This document shows, piece by piece, positions 48,783-57,332 of a stretch of DNA of 64,000 bases. The stretch's first letter is position 1, and every line of letters begins with the position of its first letter. The notes beneath the pieces were generated by a model. The model saw only the letters and a list, made by a program, of their open reading frames with translations, did not search any database and was not told where the DNA came from. Source of the DNA: Planctomycetes bacterium MalM25 (lineage in GTDB: Bacteria > Planctomycetota > Planctomycetia > Pirellulales > Lacipirellulaceae); assembly GCA_007745835.1 (NCBI GenBank), contig CP036424.1, positions 891,001 to 955,000 on the forward strand, in the 5' to 3' direction. Made by a program: the position numbers and the translations under genes.

Positions 48783-49302
48783 TCGTGTCGTTGACAGTAA
48801 CCTAGCGTGCCGCTGGAACTCAACGAGGTTCGACCAACGGATGGCGCGTAATCGGCCGCGAGTTCTTGCTACAAGTGACCTACGAAGAAGGGCCTCCCTC
48901 GCCTAGATGGGAGTTGTGACGCAACCCATCCACGGCAAGGAGGCCCAGCGATAACGAATCTGTTTGCAACGGACTGCAAAGACCGATATGGTCCATCCAT
49001 TCCGGGGGGTAAACGCTGATTCGGCGGCTCTTGTCCGGGGTTTTCGCAATGCAGAGGTCGGGAGTTCGAACCTCCTCCGCTCCACTCTCTATCTATCCCC
49101 GAGGAAGACTTGACTGCCTCGGTTGGCCACGAGGCGGCGACGCGTGTTTTAGCGCCCCGATTGGGTCGAAGGTACGGCGGGTCGATGGGACGGCCAAAGC
49201 CACACCTCTGCGGGTGAGGTCTAGGCTTCCATGAGATGGTCGCCAAGCGGCTTCAAGCCTTGGGGTCAGCTAGCCGCCGGTCCGGGGAGAGCTTGGTACG
49301 CT
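48783..49302. other. Island right-end region, no gene
   Basis: 520 bp with attR at 49043-49086. GGGCCTCC / GGAGGCCC inverted arms lie near 48890 and 48940. Short frames across the tRNA fragment are artefacts of tRNA sequence. From 49087 on, the sequence should be the original chromosome that flanked the tRNA before insertion. Confidence 0.5.
49043..49086 (+). repeat. attR: 44-bp copy of the tRNA-Ala 3' half
   Basis: TTCGCAATGCAGAGGTCGGG through CTCCACT, identical to 27274-27317. The 5' half of a tRNA is missing upstream, so it is not a functional gene but the right attachment site of the island. Confidence 0.88.
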
Positions 49303-50547
49303 CTATCGCCAACGGGCGAAGAGGAGTGGAGCCATTCGCAGGTCCCCGTCTCTTCGTGGGGCGTTCTCAAGGAGCTTGAGATACTGTGGGTCCTCGAAGG
49401 CCGACGCGGCCAGGTAGAAGAGGTGCGACTGGCTGTCCGAGATTGTGTAGCGTTTGATCTGAGTGTGCGGCCACTCGTCCTGCCTCGCCACGTACGGCGC
49501 TGCGTAACGCAAAGCCCGCTCGCAACCGTTGGCCGCCGGATCGGCCGGACGCCAGAGGTCGAGCCCGACAGCTTCGCCGACTCGGGCCGCCATGGCGTAG
49601 GCGGAAAGGGAGAATAAGGAGTAGTGCAGCGACATCGTCCGCCGCAGCTCCTGCGGCTGGGATCCGTCCGGCTCCACGGCCGCCGGCAGGCGTCGGTCTC
49701 GCAGATCGATGAGGATGCGGCGGGCCAGCTCCTTCTCACCGATGAACACCGCGATCGCTGCGGTTTGGGCGTCGTACCAGACGCCGTGGTTGTTCTTTGC
49801 GGCCTGCTCGTGGCGTCCGATGTCGCTCTCACGCAGCCAAGCCAGGTACTTGTCGAACCACTCTCGCAGCTCTTCTCCCATCTCCTTATCGATGGCCCCG
49901 AGCGATTCGAGCAGGTGGACCGACTCGATGACCCGCACGAAGTGACGGGTGTCGAGGATGCCCGGGCCACGACCTTCCGACACGCCCGGCACGGCCTGGC
50001 CGTAGCTCAGGTTCGGCGACATGCGGGTCTCGGGGTCCAAGAACCAGACCCGCAGCATGCGCCGGGCGTGCGCGGCGCAAGGTTCTCGGTCCAGCAAGTA
50101 GGCGGCGAGGGCCAGGGCTTCGACATCGTCGCAGAAACTGCCCAGACGCTCGCGATCTCCGCGGCTGACGAGCTCACGATTGACCACGCCGTCGCGCCGG
50201 ACATAAGGCAGGCCGTCGTCCGTATCCGGGTTGGGCCACCAGTAGCGGCTGAAGCTCATGTAGTCGTGCTTGTCGCCGCTGGGGGGCAGCAGGTCCTTGT
50301 CGGTCACCGAGTAGGGCTCGTGCCTCAGGGCCTCGGCCGCCGCTCGCCCGAGCTGCTTGAGCGACTTCACGACCTGCCGATCGCGCTCGGCGGGGGCGTT
50401 GCGCACGCGCTCGAGGTGCTCGCCATCCCAATAGACCGTGGTCGGGGGGGTCGCCAGGGAGGAGCCGGCAAACATGCCGAGGCAGACGAGCGAGACCAAC
50501 CGGCGCCCCAGGAGCGGTCGTGAACGGAGCCTAACGCGAACGTTCAA
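49303..50547 (-). CDS. Alginate lyase family protein (PF05426-like)
   Basis: 414 residues. Signal peptide (RLVSLVCLGMFAGSSLATPP). The alpha/alpha-toroid lyase fold shows DYMSFSRYWWPNPDTDDGLP, the core KNNHGVWYDAQTAAIAVFIG (Asn-Asn-His) and MSLHYSLFSLSAYAMAARVG, as in alginate_lyase (PL5/PL38-type) proteins. These enzymes cleave uronic-acid polysaccharides by beta-elimination. Its ATG overlaps the stop of the enolase-superfamily gene by 4 bp, and a PL6 lyase is encoded in the same run of genes, which supports an alginate or related uronan substrate. Last gene of the minus-strand cluster. Confidence 0.85.
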   Translation of the reverse strand: MNVRVRLRSRPLLGRRLVSLVCLGMFAGSSLATPPTTVYWDGEHLERVRNAPAERDRQVVKSLKQLGRAAAEALRHEPYSVTDKDLLPPSGDKHDYMSFSRYWWPNPDTDDGLPYVRRDGVVNRELVSRGDRERLGSFCDDVEALALAAYLLDREPCAAHARRMLRVWFLDPETRMSPNLSYGQAVPGVSEGRGPGILDTRHFVRVIESVHLLESLGAIDKEMGEELREWFDKYLAWLRESDIGRHEQAAKNNHGVWYDAQTAAIAVFIGEKELARRILIDLRDRRLPAAVEPDGSQPQELRRTMSLHYSLFSLSAYAMAARVGEAVGLDLWRPADPAANGCERALRYAAPYVARQDEWPHTQIKRYTISDSQSHLFYLAASAFEDPQYLKLLENAPRRDGDLRMAPLLFARWR

Positions 50548-52016
50548 GTCCGCACCCCGAAAACAGCGGCCGGAGCGGGGAGCTTGCGGTGCATCTCATC
50601 GATCCGGTACCCGAAACCGGGGCCTTTGAGCGACGAGAGATTGATCCGTCCCTCGCGTCGACGGTAGAGCCCCGGATGGACCTCGGCCTCCGCGTCGGAG
50701 GCGCTCGGGTAGAACTGCATCGCGTTGGTCTCGACACCCATGAGCGTCTGGCTGTGGGCGGCGAGCAGCACGTGCGGCGCCTGGGCGAGCATGGGGTTGG
50801 TCAGGTCTTGCACCATGACTTCCATACCGTGCGCCTTGGCCCAACAGAGCGAGAGGAGGGCGCCCGTTAGCGTCTTGCAAGTCTTCAGGGCCACGCCGGT
50901 CCAGCCACGAGAGCGTCCCAGGCGGACGAGCCGCCAGTTATGGGCGCTCTCGTCCATGAGCAGCAGTTTGCGTTTGGAGACCTCGTGCACGTCGATCACG
51001 TGCTCCTCGAGGTCGTAGGGGAAGGGCTGTTCGATGTAGAGGATGCGGTCGTAGATCTCCGGCTCCTCGGCCTTCAAGCGATCGAGGATCTCGACCACGT
51101 AGGCGGGGTCGGTCACGGTGCAGTTGAAGTCGGCGGTGAGGTGTTCAACCTGCTCGGCGACCTGGCCCACGCGGACCAAACGGTCGTAGTCCCACTCGGC
51201 GTCGACACCACGCAGCTTGATCTTCAGGCAGCTCAGGCCGTCGCGACGGATCCAGTCGGTCAGCAGAACGGGGTGGCCGTCGGACGGTTCGGCGCCGCTG
51301 AGGTCGAGGGAATCGATCGGGTCGAGCCCGCCGACCAGGTGCCACGCGACCAGCGACTCGGGTCGATCCGCCTTGAGCAGGTAGTCCTGCGGGTACAGGC
51401 CGTTGAAATCGGCTTCGACATCGGGATCGGCCTCGAGATAGGCCGAGAGATCATTCGCCATGAAGCGGCTGTTGAGCGTGTCGAACACCGGCACGCCGTG
51501 CAGTGAGCCGTAGGCGTCGTACACCGCGATGTCGAAAGAGGCGCAGCAAGCCAGCGACGCCAACAGGGGCATCGGCTCGTGGTCAGGGGCTTCGCTGTTG
51601 AACCGTTCGAGCTCCTGTTCGAGCACTTGCTCTTGGAAGGCGTGCCCGATCTCGAGCGGGTGCCCCTCCACCTGGAACGAAGCCCAGCGATCGGCCAAGC
51701 GCGCGCAGAACCCCTGCAGGCGTTCATTGCGCCATTCGAGGGGGGTCTTCGAGGGCCAGAGCCACTGCACGCTGAGGGGGGTCTCCCCCCAACCGACGGC
51801 TGTGCGGCCGTCGGCGCCCACGACCGTGACCTTCGTCCGAGCGCACGTGACCGACGTGAGGGTCTCGGCGCCAAACTTCAGCGGAACACGCGTTTCAACC
51901 GGCAGGAAGTAGAGCTCCGCCGCGACCACCTTGACGGCGGCTGCGGACGGAGACCCCGGGGCCGCGACGTGGTCGCGGTGGAGTCGGTCGGTGCGGTTGC
52001 TCGATGTGGTCGACAA
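50544..52016 (-). CDS. Enolase-superfamily (mandelate racemase/MLE-like) enzyme
   Basis: 490 residues, longer than the usual ~370-400 because of an N-terminal tail and inserts. The barrel holds the KxK base motif (SCLKIKLRGVDAEWDYDRL), metal ligands Asp (EHLTADFNCTV), Glu (LYIEQPFPYDL) and Asp (LLLMDESAHNW), and the opposite-face Lys region (GVALKTCKTLTGALLSL). This is the racemase/epimerase/MLE subgroup. In a polyuronide locus it could epimerise or dehydrate a sugar acid, but family members also act on dipeptides, so the substrate is open. No signal peptide, so cytoplasmic. Translationally coupled to the downstream lyase. Confidence 0.82.
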   Translation of the reverse strand: MSTTSSNRTDRLHRDHVAAPGSPSAAAVKVVAAELYFLPVETRVPLKFGAETLTSVTCARTKVTVVGADGRTAVGWGETPLSVQWLWPSKTPLEWRNERLQGFCARLADRWASFQVEGHPLEIGHAFQEQVLEQELERFNSEAPDHEPMPLLASLACCASFDIAVYDAYGSLHGVPVFDTLNSRFMANDLSAYLEADPDVEADFNGLYPQDYLLKADRPESLVAWHLVGGLDPIDSLDLSGAEPSDGHPVLLTDWIRRDGLSCLKIKLRGVDAEWDYDRLVRVGQVAEQVEHLTADFNCTVTDPAYVVEILDRLKAEEPEIYDRILYIEQPFPYDLEEHVIDVHEVSKRKLLLMDESAHNWRLVRLGRSRGWTGVALKTCKTLTGALLSLCWAKAHGMEVMVQDLTNPMLAQAPHVLLAAHSQTLMGVETNAMQFYPSASDAEAEVHPGLYRRREGRINLSSLKGPGFGYRIDEMHRKLPAPAAVFGVRT

Positions 52017-52067
52017 AGCGGCTTGCAGTGGTGAGTCGGTGTAAGGGGCAGTCAGTGCTTGGTCGGG

Positions 52068-53429
52068 TCAGGCGAGGCTCCAGGGGCCCCGCGGCTCGCG
52101 GCTCAGCAGCGCGTTCGCCTCGCCGCTCCGATCGCCCTCGAAGCGCTCGGCTTCGGGATCCCATTTGAGCTTGGCTTGCAGCTTGAGGGCGATGTTGCCG
52201 AGGTGGCAGATCGACGCGCTGCGGTGCCCGACTTCGACGGGCGCCGCGGGCTCGCTGCGCGACTTCACGCAGTCGAGGAAGTTACGCACGTGGTCGCCGC
52301 CAGAGTGGTACTTGACCCGTTTGGCCAGCTTTTCGGGGGCCATCCCACGCGGGATCACCGTGGCGTTCTGCCCCTGGTTGTCGACGCTCACAACGCCGTC
52401 GTCGCCGTAGAACGTGGTGCGTACCGAGGGCGACCCGGTCACGCACTCCAGGACGGTCCCGTTGGCGTACTTGCAGCGGAAGTTGAGGTAGGTCGCCGCG
52501 TCGAACAGGCTCCCCTCGGGCAGGTAGTCGGCGTAGACGTGCTCGATCTGAGTGGGACCGGTGTTGTCCGTACCGAGACCCCACTGGGCGATGTCGATCG
52601 AGTGGGCGCCGAAGTTCGTGGTCTGCCCCCCCGCGTAGTCGCTGATGAAGCGGAAGTTGTAGAGGCAGCGGTCCGGGTGGTAGGGCGCCTCGGGAGCCGG
52701 GCCGAGCCACATGTCGTAGTCGAAACCGGCGGGCGGGGCCGACGGCTCCCAGCCCGGTGGCGGGCTGATCTTGTTGTGGCGGCCGACGTGGCACACCACA
52801 CGGCGCACCTTGCCGATCGCTCCGCTGCGGACCACTTGGCAGGCGGCGGCGGCGTACGGGTTGGAGCGCTCGTGCGATCCGGTCTGCAGGATGCGGTTGT
52901 TCTCCCGCACCGCGCGGATCATCGCTTGCTGACCGCCGATCGTGAGGCCGAGAGGCTTCTCACAGTAGATGTCCTTGCCCGCCTTGGCGGCGGCGACCGT
53001 CATCACGTCGTGCCAGTGATCGGGCGCGACGACCACGACCGCGTCGATGTCCTCGCGGGCGAGCACTTCGCGGAAATCGCGGTAGAGGCCGCAGTCCTTC
53101 GAACGGCCGTCGGTGACTTCGTCCAGCAGTTCCTTGGCCGGCTTGAGGCCGCGCACGTCGGTCGGGTTCTTGTAGTTCCCGCTGCCCTGGTTCACGTCGC
53201 AGAGCGCGACGACTTCGCAGTCGGGCTGCCCGGCGAACAGCTTGATGTCGAGGAAGCCCTGGTTGCCGGTCCCGATGAAACCGACCGAGAGCCGGTTGCT
53301 CGGCGCGTTGGCTCCGAAGACCGATGGCTGAACGATGTACGGAGCCGCGACAGCAGCGGCCGCCGCCGAGGTCTTCATAAAGCCCCGGCGGGAGACCGGC
53401 GTCGGCTTGGGGTCGTCTTGTTTCTTCAT
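52068..53429 (-). CDS. Gfo/Idh/MocA-family oxidoreductase, Tat-exported
   Basis: 453 residues. A twin-arginine signal (SRRGFMKTSAAAAAVAAPYI) precedes the Rossmann motif LSVGFIGTGNQGFLDIKLFA and ALCDV. The catalytic EKP is in KDIYCEKPLGLTIGGQQAMI. Later segments GGQTTNFGAHSIDIAQWGLG, AKRVKYHSGGDHVRNFLDCV and SASICHLGNIALKLQAKLKW are typical of the planctomycete-rich exported subgroup. These enzymes oxidise or reduce sugars with bound NAD(P). Sits between the enolase-type and PL6 genes, so it probably acts on breakdown products, although periplasmic cofactor supply is unexplained. Confidence 0.92.
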   Translation of the reverse strand: MKKQDDPKPTPVSRRGFMKTSAAAAAVAAPYIVQPSVFGANAPSNRLSVGFIGTGNQGFLDIKLFAGQPDCEVVALCDVNQGSGNYKNPTDVRGLKPAKELLDEVTDGRSKDCGLYRDFREVLAREDIDAVVVVAPDHWHDVMTVAAAKAGKDIYCEKPLGLTIGGQQAMIRAVRENNRILQTGSHERSNPYAAAACQVVRSGAIGKVRRVVCHVGRHNKISPPPGWEPSAPPAGFDYDMWLGPAPEAPYHPDRCLYNFRFISDYAGGQTTNFGAHSIDIAQWGLGTDNTGPTQIEHVYADYLPEGSLFDAATYLNFRCKYANGTVLECVTGSPSVRTTFYGDDGVVSVDNQGQNATVIPRGMAPEKLAKRVKYHSGGDHVRNFLDCVKSRSEPAAPVEVGHRSASICHLGNIALKLQAKLKWDPEAERFEGDRSGEANALLSREPRGPWSLA

Positions 53430-53465
53430 GGTCGTTCTCGCGGAAAGCGTGATCCGTTGATTGGT

Positions 53466-55706
53466 TTAACCGTGCCGTCGGCTTCGGCCGAGCGAAGCAA
53501 GAATCAGAGCAGGCAGAGCGACGAGCGTGGACGGTTCGGGCACGGCGGCCGAGGCGCTCGTGGCGTCGGACGATCCGTAGGCGTTAAGCCAGATCAGGCG
53601 ATCGTCTGCGTCGACGTCGCCGTCGCCGTCGCCGTCCGCGGCGAGGCCGGGGCCGGACTGGCCGTTCTGATCACGCCAGACCGTGTAGTCCGCCGCGTCC
53701 ACGAGGCCGTCGCCGTTGTAGTCGCCCAGCAGGACATCGAAGAGCGCGTCGAGCTCTTCATCAGTGAGATTGTTGTCGAGGCTCAGCACGAGCGCGTCGA
53801 ACTCGGCGTCCTGTTCGCGCATCCCCAAGCGGAGTTCGAGCGGAACGCCCACTTCGGTCCCGCCGACCGCGAACGTCACGCCGCTCTTCTCCCAACGGAA
53901 ATCGCCGTTGCTAGACAGGTTTTCGGTGACGTTCGGATCGATCCCGAAGTCCGCGGGTGTGAAGAGGCTGTCGGTGGAAGAACTGAAGCCGCGGGCGCGG
54001 TAGTAGGCGGTGTACGTGCCGATCGACTCGAACTCGAGGTCGTAAGTGGCGATGGAGTCGTGCTGCTCGCCGGGCAGTTCGACGCGATCGCCGTTCGGAG
54101 CGACCAGCACCTCACCGCCCAGGGCGTCGGCGACCGTGTCGATCGTCCAAACAAGCCCGTTGCCGTCCGGGTCGAGCATCGACGCGAAGTCTTCGGCCTG
54201 GATCGCGCAACCGAACTCGTCGCAGCCTCCGCCCGAGGGGGTCGGGGGTGGGGGCGTGACGGTCAGCCAGTCGGGCCCGACGTCGCCCGCTTCCAACGGC
54301 TTGCGGACGATTGCCGCGGCGGAGAACTCATCGGCTCCGATGTCGAAGACGCTCACGCGCGGCTGACCGTCCATGTCGGTTGAGATCAGGCCGCTGTAGT
54401 CTCCCACGCCGTTGTTCACGCTCGGGCTGTTCGAGCCGGGACGGAAGAGCCCGTCGGCGCCGAGCGTCAGCTGCGGATCGACGAACGTCACGCCCGGGTT
54501 GCCGGCGGCGGGGCCGAGAGACTGGCCGAACGCGATATTGCCTTCCCAGGTCCAGCCGGAGCCCTCGTTCCCCTCGAAGAGCGGGTCTTGGGTGCTCCAG
54601 ATCAGGTTGTTCGCGACCGTGACGTCTTCGGCGAGCAGCGTGCGGTCGCTGCTCCCCAGCCCGTGGTCGAATGTGATCGCGGCGTCGTTCACGCTGACGA
54701 TCGTGTTGTGCGCGATGAGGGCGTCCTTGACCTGGAAGTACTCGTTGAGCGGCGAGTTCTCGACGCCCGCCGAGATCGAGATCGCCCCGTCGGCGCGGCC
54801 GTCCAGGTTCTGGAAGTAGTTGTTGATGAGCGTCTGCCGTTCCCCGATGACCCGGACCCCGCCGCTGCCCGACTTGCCCTCGCCGAGGAAGAAGTTGCCC
54901 TCGACCAGCGTGTCGTTGCCGTGCCGCAGCGTGAGCGTTCCGGACGAATCGCGGAAGGTGTTGTAGCGGAACGTGTTGCTGCCCGACTTGTTCGAGATGA
55001 TCTCGATCTCACCGTCGGTCCGCTCGAAGAGGTTGTTCTCCACCACGGTCAACGAGTTGCTGAGCGACTGGTCGCTCGTGCCGATTCGAATCGTCTCGAA
55101 GCCGTTGCCGTTCCCCTCGGGGCGATCGCCGAAGTAGTTGTTGTCGATCTGGTGGAGATCGGCTACGGGATCGCTCCGCCACACGGTGACCGTTACGCCC
55201 GAGTGGCTTTGACCGGAGAAGTGGTTGTGATCGACGCGATTGGATTGCCCGTACATCGACACCCAGAAGTAGCGGGTGTTGATGCTGGCGGGGTTGTAAT
55301 CGATGAACGTCGAGTTGGTGAGTCGCGAGTTGGTCGCCTCGCCGTTGGAGCCGCGGAACTGCACGATGTGGTCGTTGTCACCGAGGGCGCCCCCTTCGAA
55401 GCGGAGACCGTCCGCCACGAGGTGGTCGCCCGAGATGCGGAGGCTCGAGTTGCCGTTGAGCACGACGCCGCCCGGCGTCTGGGCGCGGAGGGTGATCGGC
55501 GAGCCGGCCAGGCCGTCGCTGGCGAACTCGATCCGCTGGTTGGTCCAGACGCCGTCGGCCATGACGAGCGTGTCGCCCGGCTGGGCCGTCTGCAGGGCGG
55601 TGCTGATCTGGGCGGCGCTGCCGACGAGGAACTCCGCGGCATCCGCTGAGGCGCAGCCGACTACGAGCGTCAGGATCGCAGCGGCGGTGGATGGGGTGTT
55701 CTTCAT
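53466..55706 (-). CDS. PL6 (chondroitinase-B fold) lyase with dockerin-like and PEP-CTERM
   Basis: 746 residues. Signal peptide (AAAILTLVVGCASADA). The right-handed beta-helix starts with TALQTAQPGDTLVMADGVWT. The PL6 active site is IEIISNKSGSNTFRYNTFRD (K240) and TLTLRHGNDTLVEGNFFLGE (R261), with the Ca-binding acids just before K240. PL6 enzymes cleave alginate or, rarely, dermatan sulfate. A beta-sandwich resembling a carbohydrate-binding module follows (~505-660, CAIQAEDFASMLDPDG), then dockerin-like repeats (LLGDYNGDGLVDAADYTVW) and PEP-CTERM (AVPEPSTLVALPALILASLG). It should be attached to the cell surface. Confidence 0.9.
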   Translation of the reverse strand: MKNTPSTAAAILTLVVGCASADAAEFLVGSAAQISTALQTAQPGDTLVMADGVWTNQRIEFASDGLAGSPITLRAQTPGGVVLNGNSSLRISGDHLVADGLRFEGGALGDNDHIVQFRGSNGEATNSRLTNSTFIDYNPASINTRYFWVSMYGQSNRVDHNHFSGQSHSGVTVTVWRSDPVADLHQIDNNYFGDRPEGNGNGFETIRIGTSDQSLSNSLTVVENNLFERTDGEIEIISNKSGSNTFRYNTFRDSSGTLTLRHGNDTLVEGNFFLGEGKSGSGGVRVIGERQTLINNYFQNLDGRADGAISISAGVENSPLNEYFQVKDALIAHNTIVSVNDAAITFDHGLGSSDRTLLAEDVTVANNLIWSTQDPLFEGNEGSGWTWEGNIAFGQSLGPAAGNPGVTFVDPQLTLGADGLFRPGSNSPSVNNGVGDYSGLISTDMDGQPRVSVFDIGADEFSAAAIVRKPLEAGDVGPDWLTVTPPPPTPSGGGCDEFGCAIQAEDFASMLDPDGNGLVWTIDTVADALGGEVLVAPNGDRVELPGEQHDSIATYDLEFESIGTYTAYYRARGFSSSTDSLFTPADFGIDPNVTENLSSNGDFRWEKSGVTFAVGGTEVGVPLELRLGMREQDAEFDALVLSLDNNLTDEELDALFDVLLGDYNGDGLVDAADYTVWRDQNGQSGPGLAADGDGDGDVDADDRLIWLNAYGSSDATSASAAVPEPSTLVALPALILASLGRSRRHG

Positions 55707-55718
55707 GTGAACCGTGCG

Positions 55719-56135
55719 CTAGGCGCCCCCCGAAGAGAGTTCGAGCACCACCGTGTCGTCTGGCTCGGAGACCTCGAAGGTGAGCCCCGATGTGCGGAAG
55801 TCGGTGTACCTCTTGGGCACCAGGCTGACCCGTCTTCCCGAGCTGCTGTCGAAGGCGGCTACACGGATGCGATGAAGGCCGAGCACGGCGCCCTTGCCAC
55901 CGTCCATGAACTGCAGATCGAAGCGTCCTTCCGCGTCGATCTTGGACGAGGAGGGCCGCATGCCTTCAGGCGTGAAGCTGACGCTCCCCATCGAGAGCGG
56001 TTCGCCGTCGAGCAGAACGGTTCCGGAGATGGGCACCCGCCTGGGCAGGCCGTCGCCGCAGCCCTGGCAAGCCGTCAGCAACGAGGCCAGCAGGACAACA
56101 AGCGAGCATGTGTGAATGACGGAGGGACGAAGCAA
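55719..56135 (-). CDS. Small lipoprotein, carboxypeptidase-regulatory-like fold
   Basis: 138 residues. The lipobox is LASLLTAC, giving a lipid-anchored protein. The mature domain VPISGTVLLDGEPLSMGSVS, AEGRFDLQFMDGGKGAVLGL and HRIRVAAF is the transthyretin/carboxypeptidase-regulatory type beta-sandwich that is very common in planctomycetes, where such small lipoproteins often sit beside DUF1559 genes. That is the case here: the DUF1559 gene lies 57 bp upstream. Function unknown. It ends 12 bp before the start of the PL6 gene, so it is part of the same transcript. Confidence 0.85.
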   Translation of the reverse strand: MLRPSVIHTCSLVVLLASLLTACQGCGDGLPRRVPISGTVLLDGEPLSMGSVSFTPEGMRPSSSKIDAEGRFDLQFMDGGKGAVLGLHRIRVAAFDSSSGRRVSLVPKRYTDFRTSGLTFEVSEPDDTVVLELSSGGA

Positions 56136-56192
56136 TGGACTTACCGGTTTGGTGGCTTCAGAAACCTAGAATCTTGCTTGGTTGCCGCTGGC

Positions 56193-57188
56193 TTACCTGT
56201 TATTGTCGCACCACTCTTGGTCCCGGACGTCCAGGTCGTCTGGCTCACCCGCGATGGTCGAGTTGTTCTGGTAAACATCCAGATCGATCGTGTCGAGCAC
56301 GAACTCAACGTGCCCATCCAGGTAGGAGAAGTTGCCTCCCCCCGGGTGCTCACTCGCGAAGTTGCCTACCAAATCGATGTTGTCGATGGTTGTGACCCAG
56401 CCAGGATCATCTGGGCGCGTGTTTAATGGGGCGCCGGTGATGCGGGTGCTGTCGGTGTAGCGGTTGGCGCGAGCCCAAACATTGGAAGTCTCAAGCACAT
56501 GACCGTTGATGGTTTCGCCAATAGAGTAGGTCTTCGACGTGCCATCGGTGACTTGGCGCAAATCGACCGGCTCCCAGTACGGGTGCGGACCGGTTGCCCG
56601 GTGCTTAGTCATGCAGTAGTTGACGTTGAAACTGAGCGGGCCGCGGTGTCCCGCGTTGAAGGCGTAGGAACCCGTCGCCGCGTAGGTCGCCGACTCAGAC
56701 AAAGGCAGGGCCTGATCGGAGGGGCATACGTAAATCCCGGGCCGGGTTGCGAGAAGCTCAGTCCGGTTGTTGTAGGTCTCGTCGCGCCAGGGGAGCGAAC
56801 CGAACATGACGCTGGATGGCCATAGGCCGCCGTACTCGTCAATCTCAAGCTGATCGAACAGCGATTGCTCCTCGACAAACGGCAGCAACAAGACGAACCC
56901 ACTGGTGCCCGATCTCTCGACGGGCGACGTGAGCGAACGCACGTAGATCCAACTGGTGCCGTCCGGGTATCGGCGAGCGACCGGCAAAGAGCCTTTGGTG
57001 TCTTCGTAGTTGAGAACAGCCAGCTGGTTGTTCTTGATGTTGTTGGTGCATGACATCCGCCGGGCTGATTCGCGAGCTGCCTGCACCGCAGGAAGCAGCA
57101 AGGCCACGAGGATGCCGATGATGGCGATCACCACCAGCAGTTCGACGAGCGTGAAACCCGATTTCAATCGTCTGTTACGCATCTCCAC
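56193..57188 (-). CDS. DUF1559 pseudopilin-like protein
   Basis: 331 residues. Prepilin leader MEMRNRRLKSGFTLVELLVV continues IAIIGILVALLLPAVQAARE, with cleavage before the Phe. The head is followed by SARRMSCTNNIKNNQLAVLN and ends with the DUF1559 motif HPGGGNFSYLDGHVEFVLDT. Compared with the island copy it is shorter (331 against 384) and less acidic. It sits between PEP-CTERM genes and the lipoprotein gene inside the lyase operon. A processing role for PEP-CTERM cargo or a fibre role are both possible; neither is shown. Confidence 0.92.
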   Translation of the reverse strand: MEMRNRRLKSGFTLVELLVVIAIIGILVALLLPAVQAARESARRMSCTNNIKNNQLAVLNYEDTKGSLPVARRYPDGTSWIYVRSLTSPVERSGTSGFVLLLPFVEEQSLFDQLEIDEYGGLWPSSVMFGSLPWRDETYNNRTELLATRPGIYVCPSDQALPLSESATYAATGSYAFNAGHRGPLSFNVNYCMTKHRATGPHPYWEPVDLRQVTDGTSKTYSIGETINGHVLETSNVWARANRYTDSTRITGAPLNTRPDDPGWVTTIDNIDLVGNFASEHPGGGNFSYLDGHVEFVLDTIDLDVYQNNSTIAGEPDDLDVRDQEWCDNNR

Positions 57189-57223
57189 TCCTTTCCGGAT
57201 TCTGACAGTTTCTTTTAGGCAAG

Positions 57224-57291
57224 CGGGCGGATGTCACCGTGTTGGCGCACAGGGACATCCGCCCGTCCCCGCCGGCCTATCAGCCGGCGGG
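57224..57291. terminator. Tandem intergenic hairpins in the lyase operon
   Basis: Two stem-loops between the PEP-CTERM gene (stop 57333) and the DUF1559 gene (start 57188) on the minus strand: CGGGCGGATGTC/GACATCCGCCCG (57224-57265) and CCCGCCGGC-CTATCA-GCCGGCGGG (57268-57291). There is no U tract, so partial termination or RNA processing is more likely than full termination. Confidence 0.5.
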
Positions 57292-57332
57292 TTGACTGAC
57301 CCACACCCCGCAGTCGTCTAGGAGACCTATCG

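Larger units (their letters stand above)
27274..49086. mobile_element. Genomic island integrated at tRNA-Ala(CGC), 21.8 kb
   Basis: The island is bounded by exact 44-bp direct repeats, one being the 3' half of the tRNA-Ala gene (27274-27317) and the other a free-standing copy (49043-49086). The tRNA stays intact at the left end, as usual when integration regenerates it. A broken tyrosine-integrase start lies 116 bp inside the left repeat. The cargo is thirteen genes in two divergent units (27886-32690 minus, 33053-48782 plus): secreted phosphoesterases, DNRLRE and PEP-CTERM surface proteins, a pseudopilin-like protein and a DUF1501/PPC/DUF1549-1553/PSCyt1-WD40/PQQ set. No intact integrase, transfer or phage structural gene is seen, so it looks fixed. 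Confidence 0.85.

Noticed and set aside
49043-49086. Second tRNA-Ala gene
   Set aside because: Only the 3' half is present; acceptor 5' strand and D arm are missing, so it is an attachment-site copy.
52059-54383. Very long open frame antisense to the Gfo/Idh and PL6 genes (774 codons)
   Set aside because: Shadow frame caused by high GC; the composition is Arg/Val/Asp-rich with no motifs, while the opposite strand encodes clear families.
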